A DNA stretch of 64,000 nucleotides from Candidatus Villigracilis affinis (GCA_016718275.1 JADKEA010000026.1:84121-148120), one strand, 5' to 3'; positions 17,956 through 27,112 are shown, counted from the stretch's first letter. Notes: a model not told the origin generated them from the sequence alone. Numbers and translations are program-made.

Positions 17956-18615
17956 TTACAGCGTGATGTATTCTCTCAGACTGTGCTGCACGGCATAAGC
18001 CGCAGCCTCGGCGCGATTGTTCACGCTGAGCTTTGAGAGAATGCTCGAAACGTAATTGCGGACCGTGCCTTCGCCGAGGAACAGGTTCTTGGCGATCTCG
18101 CGGTTGGTCTTGCCTTCGGAGACCAGTAAAAGCACATGCTTTTCCTGCTGGCTCAAGTGGGCGAAAGCCGAAGCTTCCTCCTCTTTTACCGCGCGGCGCA
18201 CTTCCTGGAAAACGCGCTGGGTCACAGCAGGGTCGAGCAGGGCTTCTCCGCGCCCGACAGATTCAATGGCCTTGATCAGGTCTTCGCTGCCGATCTGCTT
18301 GAGCACATAGCCAGAAGCACCGGCGCGAATGGCTGAGAACAGCATCTCGTCTTCGGCGTAGGATGTGAGCATTAAGACTTTTGTGTTCGGATATTGGCTG
18401 ACAATTTGTTCGCAAGCATCGATGCCCGATGTGCCAGGCAGGCGAATATCCATTACCACCACGTCTGGCTTGAGCGATTCCACCTGCTCGAGAGCCTCAC
18501 GCGCAGAGCCTGCTTCACCGACAACATCAAAATGCGGGTGGCGCTCAAGCAGGGACTTCAAGCCGAGGCGCACCACTTCATGATCGTCCACAAGGATAAT
18601 TCTTTGCTTTTTCAT
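17956..18615 (-). CDS. NarL/LuxR-family response regulator
   Basis: 219 residues. The receiver domain has Asp10-Asp11, phosphoacceptor Asp56 (VVMDIRLPG), Thr84 and Lys106. It is followed by a LuxR helix-turn-helix (LSQQEKHVLLLVSEGKTNREIAKNLFLGEGTVRN starts near residue 153; key residues are the TNREIA turn and the GTVRN recognition helix). No histidine kinase lies next to it, so it is an orphan in this window. It is the last gene of a minus-strand series that begins at 20431. Confidence 0.93.
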   Translation of the reverse strand: MKKQRIILVDDHEVVRLGLKSLLERHPHFDVVGEAGSAREALEQVESLKPDVVVMDIRLPGTSGIDACEQIVSQYPNTKVLMLTSYAEDEMLFSAIRAGASGYVLKQIGSEDLIKAIESVGRGEALLDPAVTQRVFQEVRRAVKEEEASAFAHLSQQEKHVLLLVSEGKTNREIAKNLFLGEGTVRNYVSSILSKLSVNNRAEAAAYAVQHSLREYITL

Positions 18616-18665
18616 ATTGTTATTTTACCTCGAAATATGCAGAAAACGGGCGTTTTTCCCGTATT

Positions 18666-19127
18666 TTATGCAGTTTTTATCGTTTGTAAATGTTCCTCAA
18701 TATGAGCCAGACTGCGCTCCACCCACAACTGCATGGTCAATTCGCCGCCCATGGTATCGTGACGGCTTTCACGCGACCATGCCGGCTGTGGCAACTCTTT
18801 CAATGTTTTGCACAACCTTTCCACGTTTGAGGCAAACTCGCTCAAAATATCAGCAAGCGGTTCATCCTTGTTGTAATGTGTTTCCATCCATGTATCGGCG
18901 TCAAAACTTTTGAATTGGGGATTGTCCACGGTCAAGGTTTGATGAATACGCTCGCCATACACCAGCTTTTCCACATCCCGTGTATGCGATGCGATCTGAT
19001 GCAATGTCCATTCGCCTTCTACTTTTGTAAAAGGGTCACCGACAGCTTTGCAGGCATCACAAAATTCCTGCGCGGCCTGCCCCAGCCTTGCGATCATCTT
19101 TTCGCGGTACTCGAATAATTCCTTCAT
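18666..19127 (-). CDS. DinB-superfamily protein
   Basis: 153 residues forming a probable four-helix bundle. The metal-binding histidines expected for DinB/YfiT-like proteins are visible in LHQIASHTRDVEK and in AHIEEHLQ near the C-terminus. Members are thiol-dependent transferases or of unknown role. The start overlaps the stop of the upstream SDR gene by 4 bases (ATGA), so the two are co-translated. Confidence 0.8.
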   Translation of the reverse strand: MKELFEYREKMIARLGQAAQEFCDACKAVGDPFTKVEGEWTLHQIASHTRDVEKLVYGERIHQTLTVDNPQFKSFDADTWMETHYNKDEPLADILSEFASNVERLCKTLKELPQPAWSRESRHDTMGGELTMQLWVERSLAHIEEHLQTIKTA

Positions 19128-19723
19128 TGAGCCTCCAAAATCCTGATGACATCCTTCACAACATCCGCCGAATTTTCAACCGCATACACCCGAATTCCAA
19201 GCGGACTTAATTCACGGTCTGCCTGATGGGATAATGCAACCAGCCCCGCCATGCTTGCAGGATATGCCCCCGCTTCTTTACCTAAACTGGAGCCTGATCC
19301 TGCGACGATGTTCAGGATCGCCCCGCTGCCTTTCTCTCGCATGATACGTCCTGCCGATTGAATAGTGAGAAATGCGCCCGTGAGATTTACATCCAGCGTG
19401 CGGTGCCAGTCCCATTCATCTACATTCAGCAGGGGAGTGTGCGGCTCCACTGCCGCGTGATTGACGAGAACATCAATGCCGCCGAAATCATCCTCCACGC
19501 CTTTGATCACATATTGCACGCCAACTTTCTTGGCGATATCTTCAATATACGATCTGGCTTTGCCGCCTTTTGCCGTGATCTCCGCAGTGACTTGTTCCAC
19601 ATTGATTGGGGAGATGTCATTAAGCGCGACCAGCGCACCGCGTTCTGCAAAGGCTTTGGCAAGTGCGGCCCCTGCACCTTTTCCCGCTCCTGTAATGAGA
19701 ATGACCTTGTTTTTTAAGTCCAT
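19124..19723 (-). CDS. Atypical short-chain dehydrogenase lacking the catalytic Lys
   Basis: A 199-residue Rossmann protein. The cofactor motif TGAGKGAG (11-18) and NHAAV (the NNAG equivalent, 88-92) are intact, and the strand-5 region NIVAGSGSS holds the Ser. The active-site Tyr154 is present, but the YxxxK lysine is Met158 (YPASMAGL). The protein is also short at its C-terminus. It may bind NAD(P) without normal dehydrogenase activity, or use other residues. It is co-transcribed with dinB, 12 bases after the M23-like gene. Confidence 0.85.
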   Translation of the reverse strand: MDLKNKVILITGAGKGAGAALAKAFAERGALVALNDISPINVEQVTAEITAKGGKARSYIEDIAKKVGVQYVIKGVEDDFGGIDVLVNHAAVEPHTPLLNVDEWDWHRTLDVNLTGAFLTIQSAGRIMREKGSGAILNIVAGSGSSLGKEAGAYPASMAGLVALSHQADRELSPLGIRVYAVENSADVVKDVIRILEAQ

Positions 19724-19735
19724 GCGTTCTCCGTG

Positions 19736-20431
19736 TTAATTGCAAACTGGAATCGTATCTGAATTTTCGTTTGCGTTCAGGGGCAGGCCGAAATAAGGCG
19801 TGGGGTCGTAGGTGTTTTCGATATCGAGTTCATTTGTGAATTTTCCAAAGCCATCATCTTTTACGACCGAGATATGCAAATGCACGCCGACGGGGTTGCT
19901 GGGATCGCCGGAGTAATTTCCCTGATATCCGAGGAAAGTACCGGCTTCCACATATTGTTCCGTGGTGCCCGGCGGAAAATCAGATGAGATAAATGAGTTC
20001 CCAGCGGGGTCTGCCATGTGGGTGTAATACACCCAGATCTGCTGCCCGGGCTGTATCGGGTCATCGGGCACGCGGATGATGACCGTCGATTTCCAATCTG
20101 ACTGGCGGGTGAGATAGCCGGGGTATGCCGCGACAATAGGCATAACGCCAACCTCTGTCCCTGAGAAAATATCCAGTCCGCTGTGGCGATGACCGGGGCG
20201 GAAAGAATCGTCCCAGATGAAGCCGATCAAGCCGTCGGTGGGGAAAATGAATGGGGCGTCGCCGCATTTCGTCCCTGTGGTCATCATCAACTCGGGTCTG
20301 GAACTGGTATCTCTGAACCAGTCAAATACTTGTTCGGTACGGGCTGAGCCGCGCCTGCTTGAAAAGTAATAATACAGGCCTGCGGTTAGTAGAATGACGA
20401 TGAAAAGAAGGGGGATAAATCGTTTGGACAT
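19736..20431 (-). CDS. Secreted or membrane-anchored M23/LytM-like peptidase
   Basis: 231 residues with one N-terminal transmembrane helix (MSKRFIPLLFIVILLTAGLYYYF). The C-terminal half has peptidoglycan endopeptidase M23 features: GHRHSGLDIFSG (the HxxxD zinc motif) and VGVHLHISV (the HxH zinc/catalytic motif). It would act in the envelope on cell-wall peptides. ATG 20431 is chosen because TATAAT (20444-20439) ends 7 bases upstream. A second ATG 9 bases earlier overlaps that box. Confidence 0.8.
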   Translation of the reverse strand: MSKRFIPLLFIVILLTAGLYYYFSSRRGSARTEQVFDWFRDTSSRPELMMTTGTKCGDAPFIFPTDGLIGFIWDDSFRPGHRHSGLDIFSGTEVGVMPIVAAYPGYLTRQSDWKSTVIIRVPDDPIQPGQQIWVYYTHMADPAGNSFISSDFPPGTTEQYVEAGTFLGYQGNYSGDPSNPVGVHLHISVVKDDGFGKFTNELDIENTYDPTPYFGLPLNANENSDTIPVCN

Positions 20432-20549
20432 TGGACGCATTATACACAGCTTGTGGAAGTGCGAAATCAATACTTCGCGGGTTATGGTTATTGCAAGGTT
20501 GCTTGACAAAGGGTGAAAAATAAGATCCTTCTCGGTAAAATTGCGAGTG

Positions 20550-21064
20550 ATGGGCAAGCAAAAAACCGCGGAGGATCTTAAAATACAGTATAGCACGGTC
20601 GGAAAAAACCAAGAGATAAGCGCAGACGGAGTGATCTACGATAAAGTCAGCGTATATGATTGTCTGCATAAACTGCAAGACATGCGCAAAGCACCCGGGA
20701 AGCAATACGGTCTGGTGGGATTATTGATGGTGATTTTGCTGACAAAGTTGTGCGGAGCATATAAACCGGCAGAAATAGCAGACTGGGGGGAAAATCATCA
20801 AGATGAAATGATACGACTGTTAAGGTGGAAACGGGATAGGATGCTAGACCAAAGCACATACCGTCGGGTCATGGCGTACAAGGTGTATGTGGATGAAGTT
20901 GAAGGATTGGTATGGGAATACAATCAGCAAGGGAAGCAATGTCAACACTACGCATTGGATGGCAAAGCGCTGCGTGGGTTGAGCAAAAAAGACGAATTGA
21001 GAGCAGAGTATCTCTTGAGCGTATACAATGTGGAACGAGGCAAGACAATAGACCTCTTGCATGA
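20550..21064 (+). pseudogene. Truncated ISAs1-family transposase
   Basis: About 170 codons match the N-terminal half of ISAs1 (H-repeat) transposases: the DDE-associated N-terminal domain (LQDMRKAPGKQYGLVGLL, AEIADWGENHQDEM) and the first catalytic Asp in HYALDGKALRG. The full protein is about 370 residues; here homology stops at about 21064, where another sequence begins. A likely left end lies near 20475-20500, but the terminal repeat was not confirmed. Confidence 0.75.
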
Positions 21065-21082
21065 GTGTGCCATAATAGGCAC

Positions 21083-21230
21083 ATGAGATACGAAACCGCG
21101 CAAATGCTGAAAGATGAAGGATTTAAGCAGTCAACTGGCGTTTGGCGAAAGGCCTTCGAACAAATGCTTCAAGTTGTCGAGATAGGTTTGCGTGATTTTG
21201 GCAGACCAACCAAATTGTGTCGTGCTGACT
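21083..21230 (+). pseudogene. Fragment of a second transposase (IS5-like N-terminal HTH)
   Basis: About 50 codons (MRYETAQMLKDEGFKQ then TGVWRKAFEQMLQVVE and GRPTKL) look like the N-terminal helix-turn-helix of IS5-group transposases. The fragment starts where the ISAs1 remnant ends and stops where the IS982 remnant begins. This is a weak, short match. Confidence 0.4.
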
Positions 21231-21662
21231 GGAAAACTGTTGACAATGGACAAATAGGGATCCTGTGGGATCTTTTGACCAATGACTTTCCACAAATCTT
21301 GCTTGACCTTCCAAAGGTTGGCGGCCTGTCTGGTAAATGTCGTTAAATGAACTTGACGCAATCCCGGAAACCAATCTGCGTAATATCTGCAAATGTGAGT
21401 GAAAATACCACTTTCTGTATCCAAACCAAGAAATTCACCAACCACTTCTATTATGAGCACTTCACTGTCTCTTAGGGTGGACTGCGGACCTCGTTTGCGT
21501 AATTGCAGCTCTCCTACAAGATCATCGATCAGGCAATATACTGCTATGATGAACGTGGTAATATCCATTTTGGAGACCTCTGTGACTTTGTGTTTGTTTC
21601 GCAACTTCACAAATACGGAGGTCTCCTCTTCTTGTCAAGCTCCTTTCACTTGCACATCGGGT
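21230..21662 (-). mobile_element. Partial IS982-family element with truncated transposase
   Basis: On the minus strand a start at 21568 (MDITTFIIAVYCLIDDL) opens an IS982-type transposase with VLIIEVVGEFLGLD and HICRYYADWFPGLRQVHLTTF. It is cut short after IVNSFPV, where family members have the first catalytic Asp (IVDSFPV), so Asp is Asn here. The outer end is probably at 21662, where the strand reads acccgatgtg, in line with IS982 ends that begin ACCC. A 9-base hairpin (21572-21580 with 21618-21626) lies just before the start codon. Confidence 0.7.
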
Positions 21663-21852
21663 TAGTTAGGTGGATAATTGTGCTGTATTGCACTATTGTC
21701 GATTCGAAAAAACGACTCATCATGAGGTGGGCATGGCAAGATCAAAAAGCCTAATGTTCATTGAGATCCAAGAGGAGGTGAATATAGAAAGCCTGACAAA
21801 AATAACGAAAGCATCCGAGTTTCAATTTCTGAAAATCAAAAGGAGAATAAAC

Positions 21853-23292
21853 ATGAGACGAAAGTTTTTTTCTGTAATTATAGTACTCGTTATGCTGCTA
21901 GGACTGGCACCGGCTGATGCGGCATATGCTACCTTTACATCGTTAGAAATGAATAGCAAAGTGCTTACTCCTGGTAGAGCAATCGCCGCTTGGCCATCAG
22001 GGATTCCGTCGGGGGAAAAGCGCCCTGTAGTGATATTTCTGCCCGGTTGGGGCGGGGAGGGCGATCTAAATGCTTGGATATCTCCCCAGAATACAAACCT
22101 TGTCAATGAAGGTTATGTCACTTTGGCTATCGGGTTTGACTACATTTCTACATACGTTAGCGATATTGATGTGAAGACAATGGAAGGATTGGATAAGTTG
22201 TGCGCTGATGCATCTATCCCTGCCAATTGCGACGCCATTGTTTTGGATGGTGAATCTTATGGTGGTTCGCAGAACTATTGGGTAATAGAGTATTTACGTA
22301 GCCATGGTTACGATGGCGGCGCGGGCAGCGCTGGTAAAACTCTAGGATTTATTTCAGAAGACACAGGGTATGCAGCGCCAGGTGTTTTAACAAACCCTGT
22401 CACTGGCGCATTTACACGGACAGGACTGGCTGATAACGCTTCCTATAGCGTCGCCATGATTCAAAACTTGGGTGATACTAGAATTCCTGTGGATGAATGT
22501 ACCTGGGGTTATTGCGGCGCAAGAGAATTAAGCAATGCGCATCTCGCAAGAGGCGACAATAACGTTTTTAGTATCTGTCCATTTGGCGGGGAACACACAA
22601 CGCGCGAATTTGCCGATTGGAATGCATGGGTCACTTCAGCAATCAAAACGATGATTCATGTCATAAATGGTATCCCAGTATTCACAGGTTATACTAATCC
22701 TACAATGGTATTAGGTAATACTTGTGCGAACGCAAATATCCAATTTGAAGATGTTCCATCCAGCCACTGGGCTTCGATCTGGATTGAGCGCCTTTACAAA
22801 TACGGTATCACCAGGGGGTGCAACACTTCTCCCCTACTATATTGTCCGGAAGCCGCTGTGACACGTGCGCAGATGTCCATCTTCATCCTGCGTAGTAAGT
22901 ATACCAGCGCCTATACTCCTCCAGTAGCTACTGGCACTGTCTTCAGCGATGTGCCGATCGATTCCTTCGGGGCCGCTTGGATTGAGCAATTCGCACTCGA
23001 AGGAATAACTTCTGGCTGTGGTTTTGGCATATACTGTCCAGATGCAAACATCACTCGTGCGCAAATGGCGATCTTTTTGCTAAGAGGTAAACACGGTTCA
23101 TCATACGTTCCACCCGTTGCTACTGGTATCTTCTCTGACGTGCCGGTCGGTTCTTTTGCTGCGGATTGGATCGAGCAACTTGCTGTTGAAGGCATCACCA
23201 GCGGATGCGGCGGCGGCAACTACTGTCCGAATGCAAATATGACTCGTGCGCAAATGGCTGGCTTTTTGGTGAGGGCGTTCAATCTGCGGTAA
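21853..23292 (+). CDS. Secreted alpha/beta hydrolase with three SLH domains
   Basis: 479 residues. The signal peptide (MRRKFFSVIIVLVMLLGLAPADAAYA) is followed by a cutinase/dienelactone-hydrolase-like domain (about residues 30-285): oxyanion region VVIFLPGWGGEG, nucleophile elbow DGESYGGS (GxSxG), and a candidate catalytic His in GGEHTTRE. Three SLH repeats of the C-rich type follow (about 297-479), each with a GITxGC...YCPxAxxTRAQM core. It would be a wall-anchored esterase or depolymerase. The start ATG is preceded by aaaggagaataaac. Bases 21663-21852 upstream hold no other gene; the frame is open further upstream but without SD support. Confidence 0.8.
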   Translation: MRRKFFSVIIVLVMLLGLAPADAAYATFTSLEMNSKVLTPGRAIAAWPSGIPSGEKRPVVIFLPGWGGEGDLNAWISPQNTNLVNEGYVTLAIGFDYISTYVSDIDVKTMEGLDKLCADASIPANCDAIVLDGESYGGSQNYWVIEYLRSHGYDGGAGSAGKTLGFISEDTGYAAPGVLTNPVTGAFTRTGLADNASYSVAMIQNLGDTRIPVDECTWGYCGARELSNAHLARGDNNVFSICPFGGEHTTREFADWNAWVTSAIKTMIHVINGIPVFTGYTNPTMVLGNTCANANIQFEDVPSSHWASIWIERLYKYGITRGCNTSPLLYCPEAAVTRAQMSIFILRSKYTSAYTPPVATGTVFSDVPIDSFGAAWIEQFALEGITSGCGFGIYCPDANITRAQMAIFLLRGKHGSSYVPPVATGIFSDVPVGSFAADWIEQLAVEGITSGCGGGNYCPNANMTRAQMAGFLVRAFNLR

Positions 23293-23439
23293 GCCGAATT
23301 GGGGAAATTGTGTAAATAATGATTCACTAATTTCTTATGGGTCTCTGTTTCTCGTTTTGCAGGAAACCTTAAATTTTGCCAGATTCGGTAAATTCTTATT
23401 GATTTTTTAGATGATTTGATATAAGATAATTACAGTTGC

Positions 23440-23558
23440 AGTACAAAAAGTGCAAGTTCAAAAGGCAAACCCATTGCGAGATGGGGACGTAAAGTCATGA
23501 GTTTGTGGAATTTACAGACTGCCAGACTGCCGAAGCAAAATCGCATTCGGCAGTCTGT
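23440..23558 (+). promoter_or_regulatory. c-di-GMP-I (GEMM) riboswitch candidate
   Basis: The aptamer core reads ggcaaacc (23464-23471), then a P2 stem with a GCGA (GNRA) tetraloop (23470-23485), then ggacgtaaag (23485-23494), matching GEMM-I. A 3' segment at 23521-23534 aligns with the consensus agccgggttaccga. P1 can pair ggca (23464-23467) with tgcc (23528-23531). The word agactgcc occurs twice (23516-23523, 23524-23531), and both copies can pair with the downstream arm 23546-23558, so the arm competes with P1. The hairpin is not followed by a strong T tract. The protease start is about 100 bases further on. The rest of 23293-23439 shows no feature. Confidence 0.75.
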
Positions 23559-23657
23559 AATTTAACTTCCAGGGTCAGGAGGTGCATAGCGATAAACCAT
23601 AATTGAAAGTACCTGTTTGCAAGTAAGATCATCTAATTTTCGTGAGGAGAATGATTT

Positions 23658-25916
23658 ATGAAAGCAAAATGGTTCAGTTCGATTTTGATTTTGGCACTGC
23701 TTGTTATGAGCTTGGTGCCTGCAGCTGGTGCAGCACCAGCTTTTGAAGATGACGGCCCTATTTTTGCGGGCAAAGGCGATGATAATCTGTCCCATCCCAA
23801 GGGGGATGCGCAGGCTGCTTTGAAAGCCAAAGCGATGGAAGCTCAAATTCAAGGAAAGACCAAGGGGAAAACCCACGAAGTAGCACGTGGACAATTTGCC
23901 GAACTCGCTTTGGAAAAGAATGACCGTGTCTTTGTAATTGTTGCCGAATTTGGCGAAAGTATTCATCCGACTTATGGCGGCGAACCTGGTCCTCTGCATA
24001 ATGAGATTGCAGAGCCCAACCGCGCAGTCGATAATACAACCATTTGGCAGGCGGATTTCAACAAAGAACATTTCGAAGATATGTACTTCAACCAGATGGT
24101 TGATTACTATGCCAAGCAGTCTTCGGGACGTTATACGATCAACGGCGATGTCATTGACTGGGTGAAAGTGCCTTATAACGAAGCCCGTTATGGTTCAAAC
24201 CTCTGCGGAGCCACCACCTGCTCCACAGTCTGGTATTTGATTCGTGACGCCATCAATCAGTGGGTCGCTGATCAAAAAGCAGCCGGTATGTCAAATCAAG
24301 AGATCTATGACTATCTTGCAACATTCGATGCATGGGATCGTTATGATGTTGACGGCGATGGCAATTTTGATGAGGCCGATGGCTACATCGACCATTTCCA
24401 GATCGTTCATGCTGGTGTGGGCGAAGAGACTGGCGGCGGCGCTCAGGGTGAACAGGCCATCTGGTCACATCGCTGGTACACCTCTTATCAGGGTATTGGC
24501 GTTTGGGGCCCTCCCGGTGCTGAACAAGGCGGTATGGAATTCGGCGGTTTGGGTACTTTCGGCAACGAAGGCGGCCCGAATGCAGTTGGCATGTGGGTAG
24601 GTGACTACACCATTCAGCCTGAAAATGGCGGCTTGGGCGTATTTGCTCACGAATATGCTCATGATCTTGGCTTGCCCGATCAATATGACACAGCGGGCGG
24701 CGCCAACTCCACCGGCTTCTGGACGATTATGTCCAGTGGTTCCTACCTTGGTGATGGCACGACTGATATTGGCTCCAATCCTGGCGATTTCAATGCCTGG
24801 GAGAAATTCCAGCTCGGTTGGCTCGACTTTACAGTAGCCGAAGAAGGCAAAAAGAGCTCCATTGTCCTCGGACCGGCAGAAACGACCACCCAACATCCCC
24901 AGGGTCTTTTTGTTGTATTGCCTGATAAGGAAGTAACCGTTCAATTAGCCCCTCCGTACTCCGGTGCTTACTTCTACTATTCCGGTTCAGGTGATAATCT
25001 GGATAACAGTATGACTCGCAGTGTTACACTGCCGGGTGGATCTGTATCCCTCAGCGCCCAGGTCAACTATCAGATCGAACTTGACTGGGATTATGCCTAC
25101 CTCACTGTGAACGGTTCCCCCGTTGCCACAAACCTCTCCACAAATGACAATCCGAATGGACAGAATTTTGGCGAGGGTATCACTGGTGATAGCGGTGGAA
25201 ACTGGGTAACCCTGACCGCTGACCTTTCGGACTATGCCGGTCAAACTGTGAACATTGGATTTAACTATTGGTCCGATGGCGCGGTTGCCGAACTCGGCTT
25301 CATGGTCGATGATGTCGCCATTAGTGGACAGCCCCTTGACGATGCCGAAGGTATTGTTGGCTGGGCCTTTAACGGATTCAGCATCACCACCGGCACTGAA
25401 ACCAATTACTACTTCAATGCCTATGTTGCAGAGTACCGCCAGTATCGTACCTATGATGCTGGTCTTAAGACTGGCCCCTACAACTTCGGCTTCCTGAATT
25501 CGGCGCCTGATTGGGTTGAACACTATCCATATCAGGATGGTTTGTTGATCAGCTATTGGGATTCATCCTACACTGATAACAATACCAGTGAACACCCAGG
25601 TGGCGGTTTGATCCTGCCGATCGACTCACACCCGGCAGCTTTGATGCGCCCGGATGGAAATCCCTGGACTGCCCGTGTTCAAGCTTACGACTCCACATTT
25701 ACCCCCAACAGGACAGATGGCTTCATCCTCCATGTTAATGGCGTGGAATCCCCGATCCCGAGCCAGCCTGGTGTCCGTTTGTTCAACGATAACCTTCAGT
25801 ACTGGAATTGGCTCACTCCGCTGGCTGGCGTAATCAACCCGCAGACCGGTACTCAGATCCGCGTCCAGGGTGTCAATGCCTTAGGCTTCATGCAGATAAA
25901 GGTGAAAGCACCTTAA
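23658..25916 (+). CDS. Secreted M6 (immune inhibitor A) metalloprotease
   Basis: 752 residues. The signal peptide (MKAKWFSSILILALLVMSLVPAAGA) is followed by a propeptide-like segment to about residue 85 and the M6 catalytic domain. It contains the zinc motif HEYAHDLGLPDQYD near residue 330 and the downstream Met-turn-like FWTIMSSGSY. The C-terminal half holds a beta-sandwich module, including a MAM/concanavalin-like segment with VDDVAI. There is no SLH or sorting signal, so it is probably released. RBS cgtgaggagaatgattt. The upstream GEMM candidate suggests control by c-di-GMP. Confidence 0.9.
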   Translation: MKAKWFSSILILALLVMSLVPAAGAAPAFEDDGPIFAGKGDDNLSHPKGDAQAALKAKAMEAQIQGKTKGKTHEVARGQFAELALEKNDRVFVIVAEFGESIHPTYGGEPGPLHNEIAEPNRAVDNTTIWQADFNKEHFEDMYFNQMVDYYAKQSSGRYTINGDVIDWVKVPYNEARYGSNLCGATTCSTVWYLIRDAINQWVADQKAAGMSNQEIYDYLATFDAWDRYDVDGDGNFDEADGYIDHFQIVHAGVGEETGGGAQGEQAIWSHRWYTSYQGIGVWGPPGAEQGGMEFGGLGTFGNEGGPNAVGMWVGDYTIQPENGGLGVFAHEYAHDLGLPDQYDTAGGANSTGFWTIMSSGSYLGDGTTDIGSNPGDFNAWEKFQLGWLDFTVAEEGKKSSIVLGPAETTTQHPQGLFVVLPDKEVTVQLAPPYSGAYFYYSGSGDNLDNSMTRSVTLPGGSVSLSAQVNYQIELDWDYAYLTVNGSPVATNLSTNDNPNGQNFGEGITGDSGGNWVTLTADLSDYAGQTVNIGFNYWSDGAVAELGFMVDDVAISGQPLDDAEGIVGWAFNGFSITTGTETNYYFNAYVAEYRQYRTYDAGLKTGPYNFGFLNSAPDWVEHYPYQDGLLISYWDSSYTDNNTSEHPGGGLILPIDSHPAALMRPDGNPWTARVQAYDSTFTPNRTDGFILHVNGVESPIPSQPGVRLFNDNLQYWNWLTPLAGVINPQTGTQIRVQGVNALGFMQIKVKAP

Positions 25917-25951
25917 TTCTGCTTGATATAAGATAAGATGTTTTAGCTATG

Positions 25952-25987
25952 CTTCTGCCGCAGGCATGCCTGCGGCAGAAGTTTTTT
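25952..25987 (+). terminator. Terminator of the M6 protease gene
   Basis: A 30-base perfect palindrome (25952-25981) followed by six T. Confidence 0.92.
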
Positions 25988-25988
25988 A

Positions 25989-26456
25989 TCAGGGTGTGGG
26001 GAATATTTCATCTGTGGGGTGGATGCGGCACAACACAACTCTTTTTTCGTTATCGGTATGATAAGAGAATGATTTTCCATCCGCTTCAAATAGGATTTGA
26101 AAGCCGGGAGTTTCCACCTCGGCATAAACGATGCCTGCCTGCGGACATCCCAGACCGGCATCCGGCCAGACCATGGGTTCCACTGAGAAGAGGTGGATTT
26201 TGTCTTCGCTGATCTTGAATTTTCGTGCAAGGCTTTCCTTTGCCAGATTTACCATTATTTGAGCTTGCGGACTTACAGTCGGAGATTCGTCAGACATGTC
26301 GATACCTTCCTCCTGATCAAGTGTGGGGATTGGTGAGAAATCTGTTGCGGGTATTTCTGTATTTTCTGCGGGGCTTGCAATGGATTGGCACCCCGCAAGA
26401 AATAGAAGGCTGCACGTAATGAATAAGGCAAATTGTATTTTCAAGGTTGTCTCCAT
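25989..26456 (-). CDS. Lipoprotein of unknown function
   Basis: 155 residues. The signal peptide has a lipobox (LFLAGC) and a Ser/Thr/Pro-rich linker to about residue 60. The C-terminal domain has a motif set seen in small Chloroflexota lipoproteins: VEPMVWPDAGLGCPQAG, YAEVETPGFQILFEADG and YHTDN. It converges on the protease gene. Function unknown. Confidence 0.75.
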   Translation of the reverse strand: METTLKIQFALFITCSLLFLAGCQSIASPAENTEIPATDFSPIPTLDQEEGIDMSDESPTVSPQAQIMVNLAKESLARKFKISEDKIHLFSVEPMVWPDAGLGCPQAGIVYAEVETPGFQILFEADGKSFSYHTDNEKRVVLCRIHPTDEIFPTP

Positions 26457-26591
26457 TTATTTTAAGGACGATTTCCGTAAACAAAAAGTTCACTTATTTC
26501 TAACACAATTTCTACCATTCACCGATATTTTTTTTATATGCCGTCGCTAAAATCAGTCTAATTCAATGTTTCGTAAAAGGAGATATAAAAA

Positions 26592-26975
26592 ATGACATTC
26601 TATATTCAACCCCACCAATTCCGTCGTATGGCCCGCCGCCTGGCTGAACAGCCCCAACAGCGTGCGCTTGGCGTAAATATCCGTGAGCAGGATGATGCCT
26701 ATGTGCTTTCGGCGCTTGTCCCCGGCCTGAAGGCGGAAGACCTGAACATTCAGATCCTCGAAAATGTGGTGAGCATCGAAGGGAATTATCAGGATGCTGA
26801 CGGTGAATACCTGCTGAATGAACTTCCCAGCGGTTCCTTCCGTCGTGCGCTGCGATTACCCACAGAGGTGGAAGCTGATAAGGTCGAGGCGAAGATCGCC
26901 GATGGGGTGTTGACCCTGAACCTGCCAAAGGCTGAAACTGCCCGACCGAAGAAGATCAACATTTCCCTCAATTAG
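26592..26975 (+). CDS. Small heat-shock protein Hsp20
   Basis: A 127-residue alpha-crystallin chaperone. The domain spans about residues 25-127, with the typical VPGLKAEDLNIQI, the conserved GSFRRALRLP and the GVLTLNLPK (A-x-x-x-GVL) motif. RBS aaaaggagatataaaa. No CIRCE operator was found in the 135-base upstream gap. Confidence 0.93.
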   Translation: MTFYIQPHQFRRMARRLAEQPQQRALGVNIREQDDAYVLSALVPGLKAEDLNIQILENVVSIEGNYQDADGEYLLNELPSGSFRRALRLPTEVEADKVEAKIADGVLTLNLPKAETARPKKINISLN

Positions 26976-26992
26976 ATCGATCAATTTTGAAA

Positions 26993-27025
26993 AAAGAGAC
27001 GCGCTGAAATGCGTGTCTCTTTGCA
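26993..27025 (+). terminator. Terminator after hsp20
   Basis: Eleven-base arms (26993-27003 with 27012-27022, one G-U pair) around an 8-base loop. Confidence 0.8.
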
Positions 27026-27112
27026 TTTAAGCCGTAATGCCTATTTCTGCCAGCCTGCTTTCACAAAATAAACCAGTATAATTCGTGCATTCTTAATTTC
27101 TGGAGTTACCCC

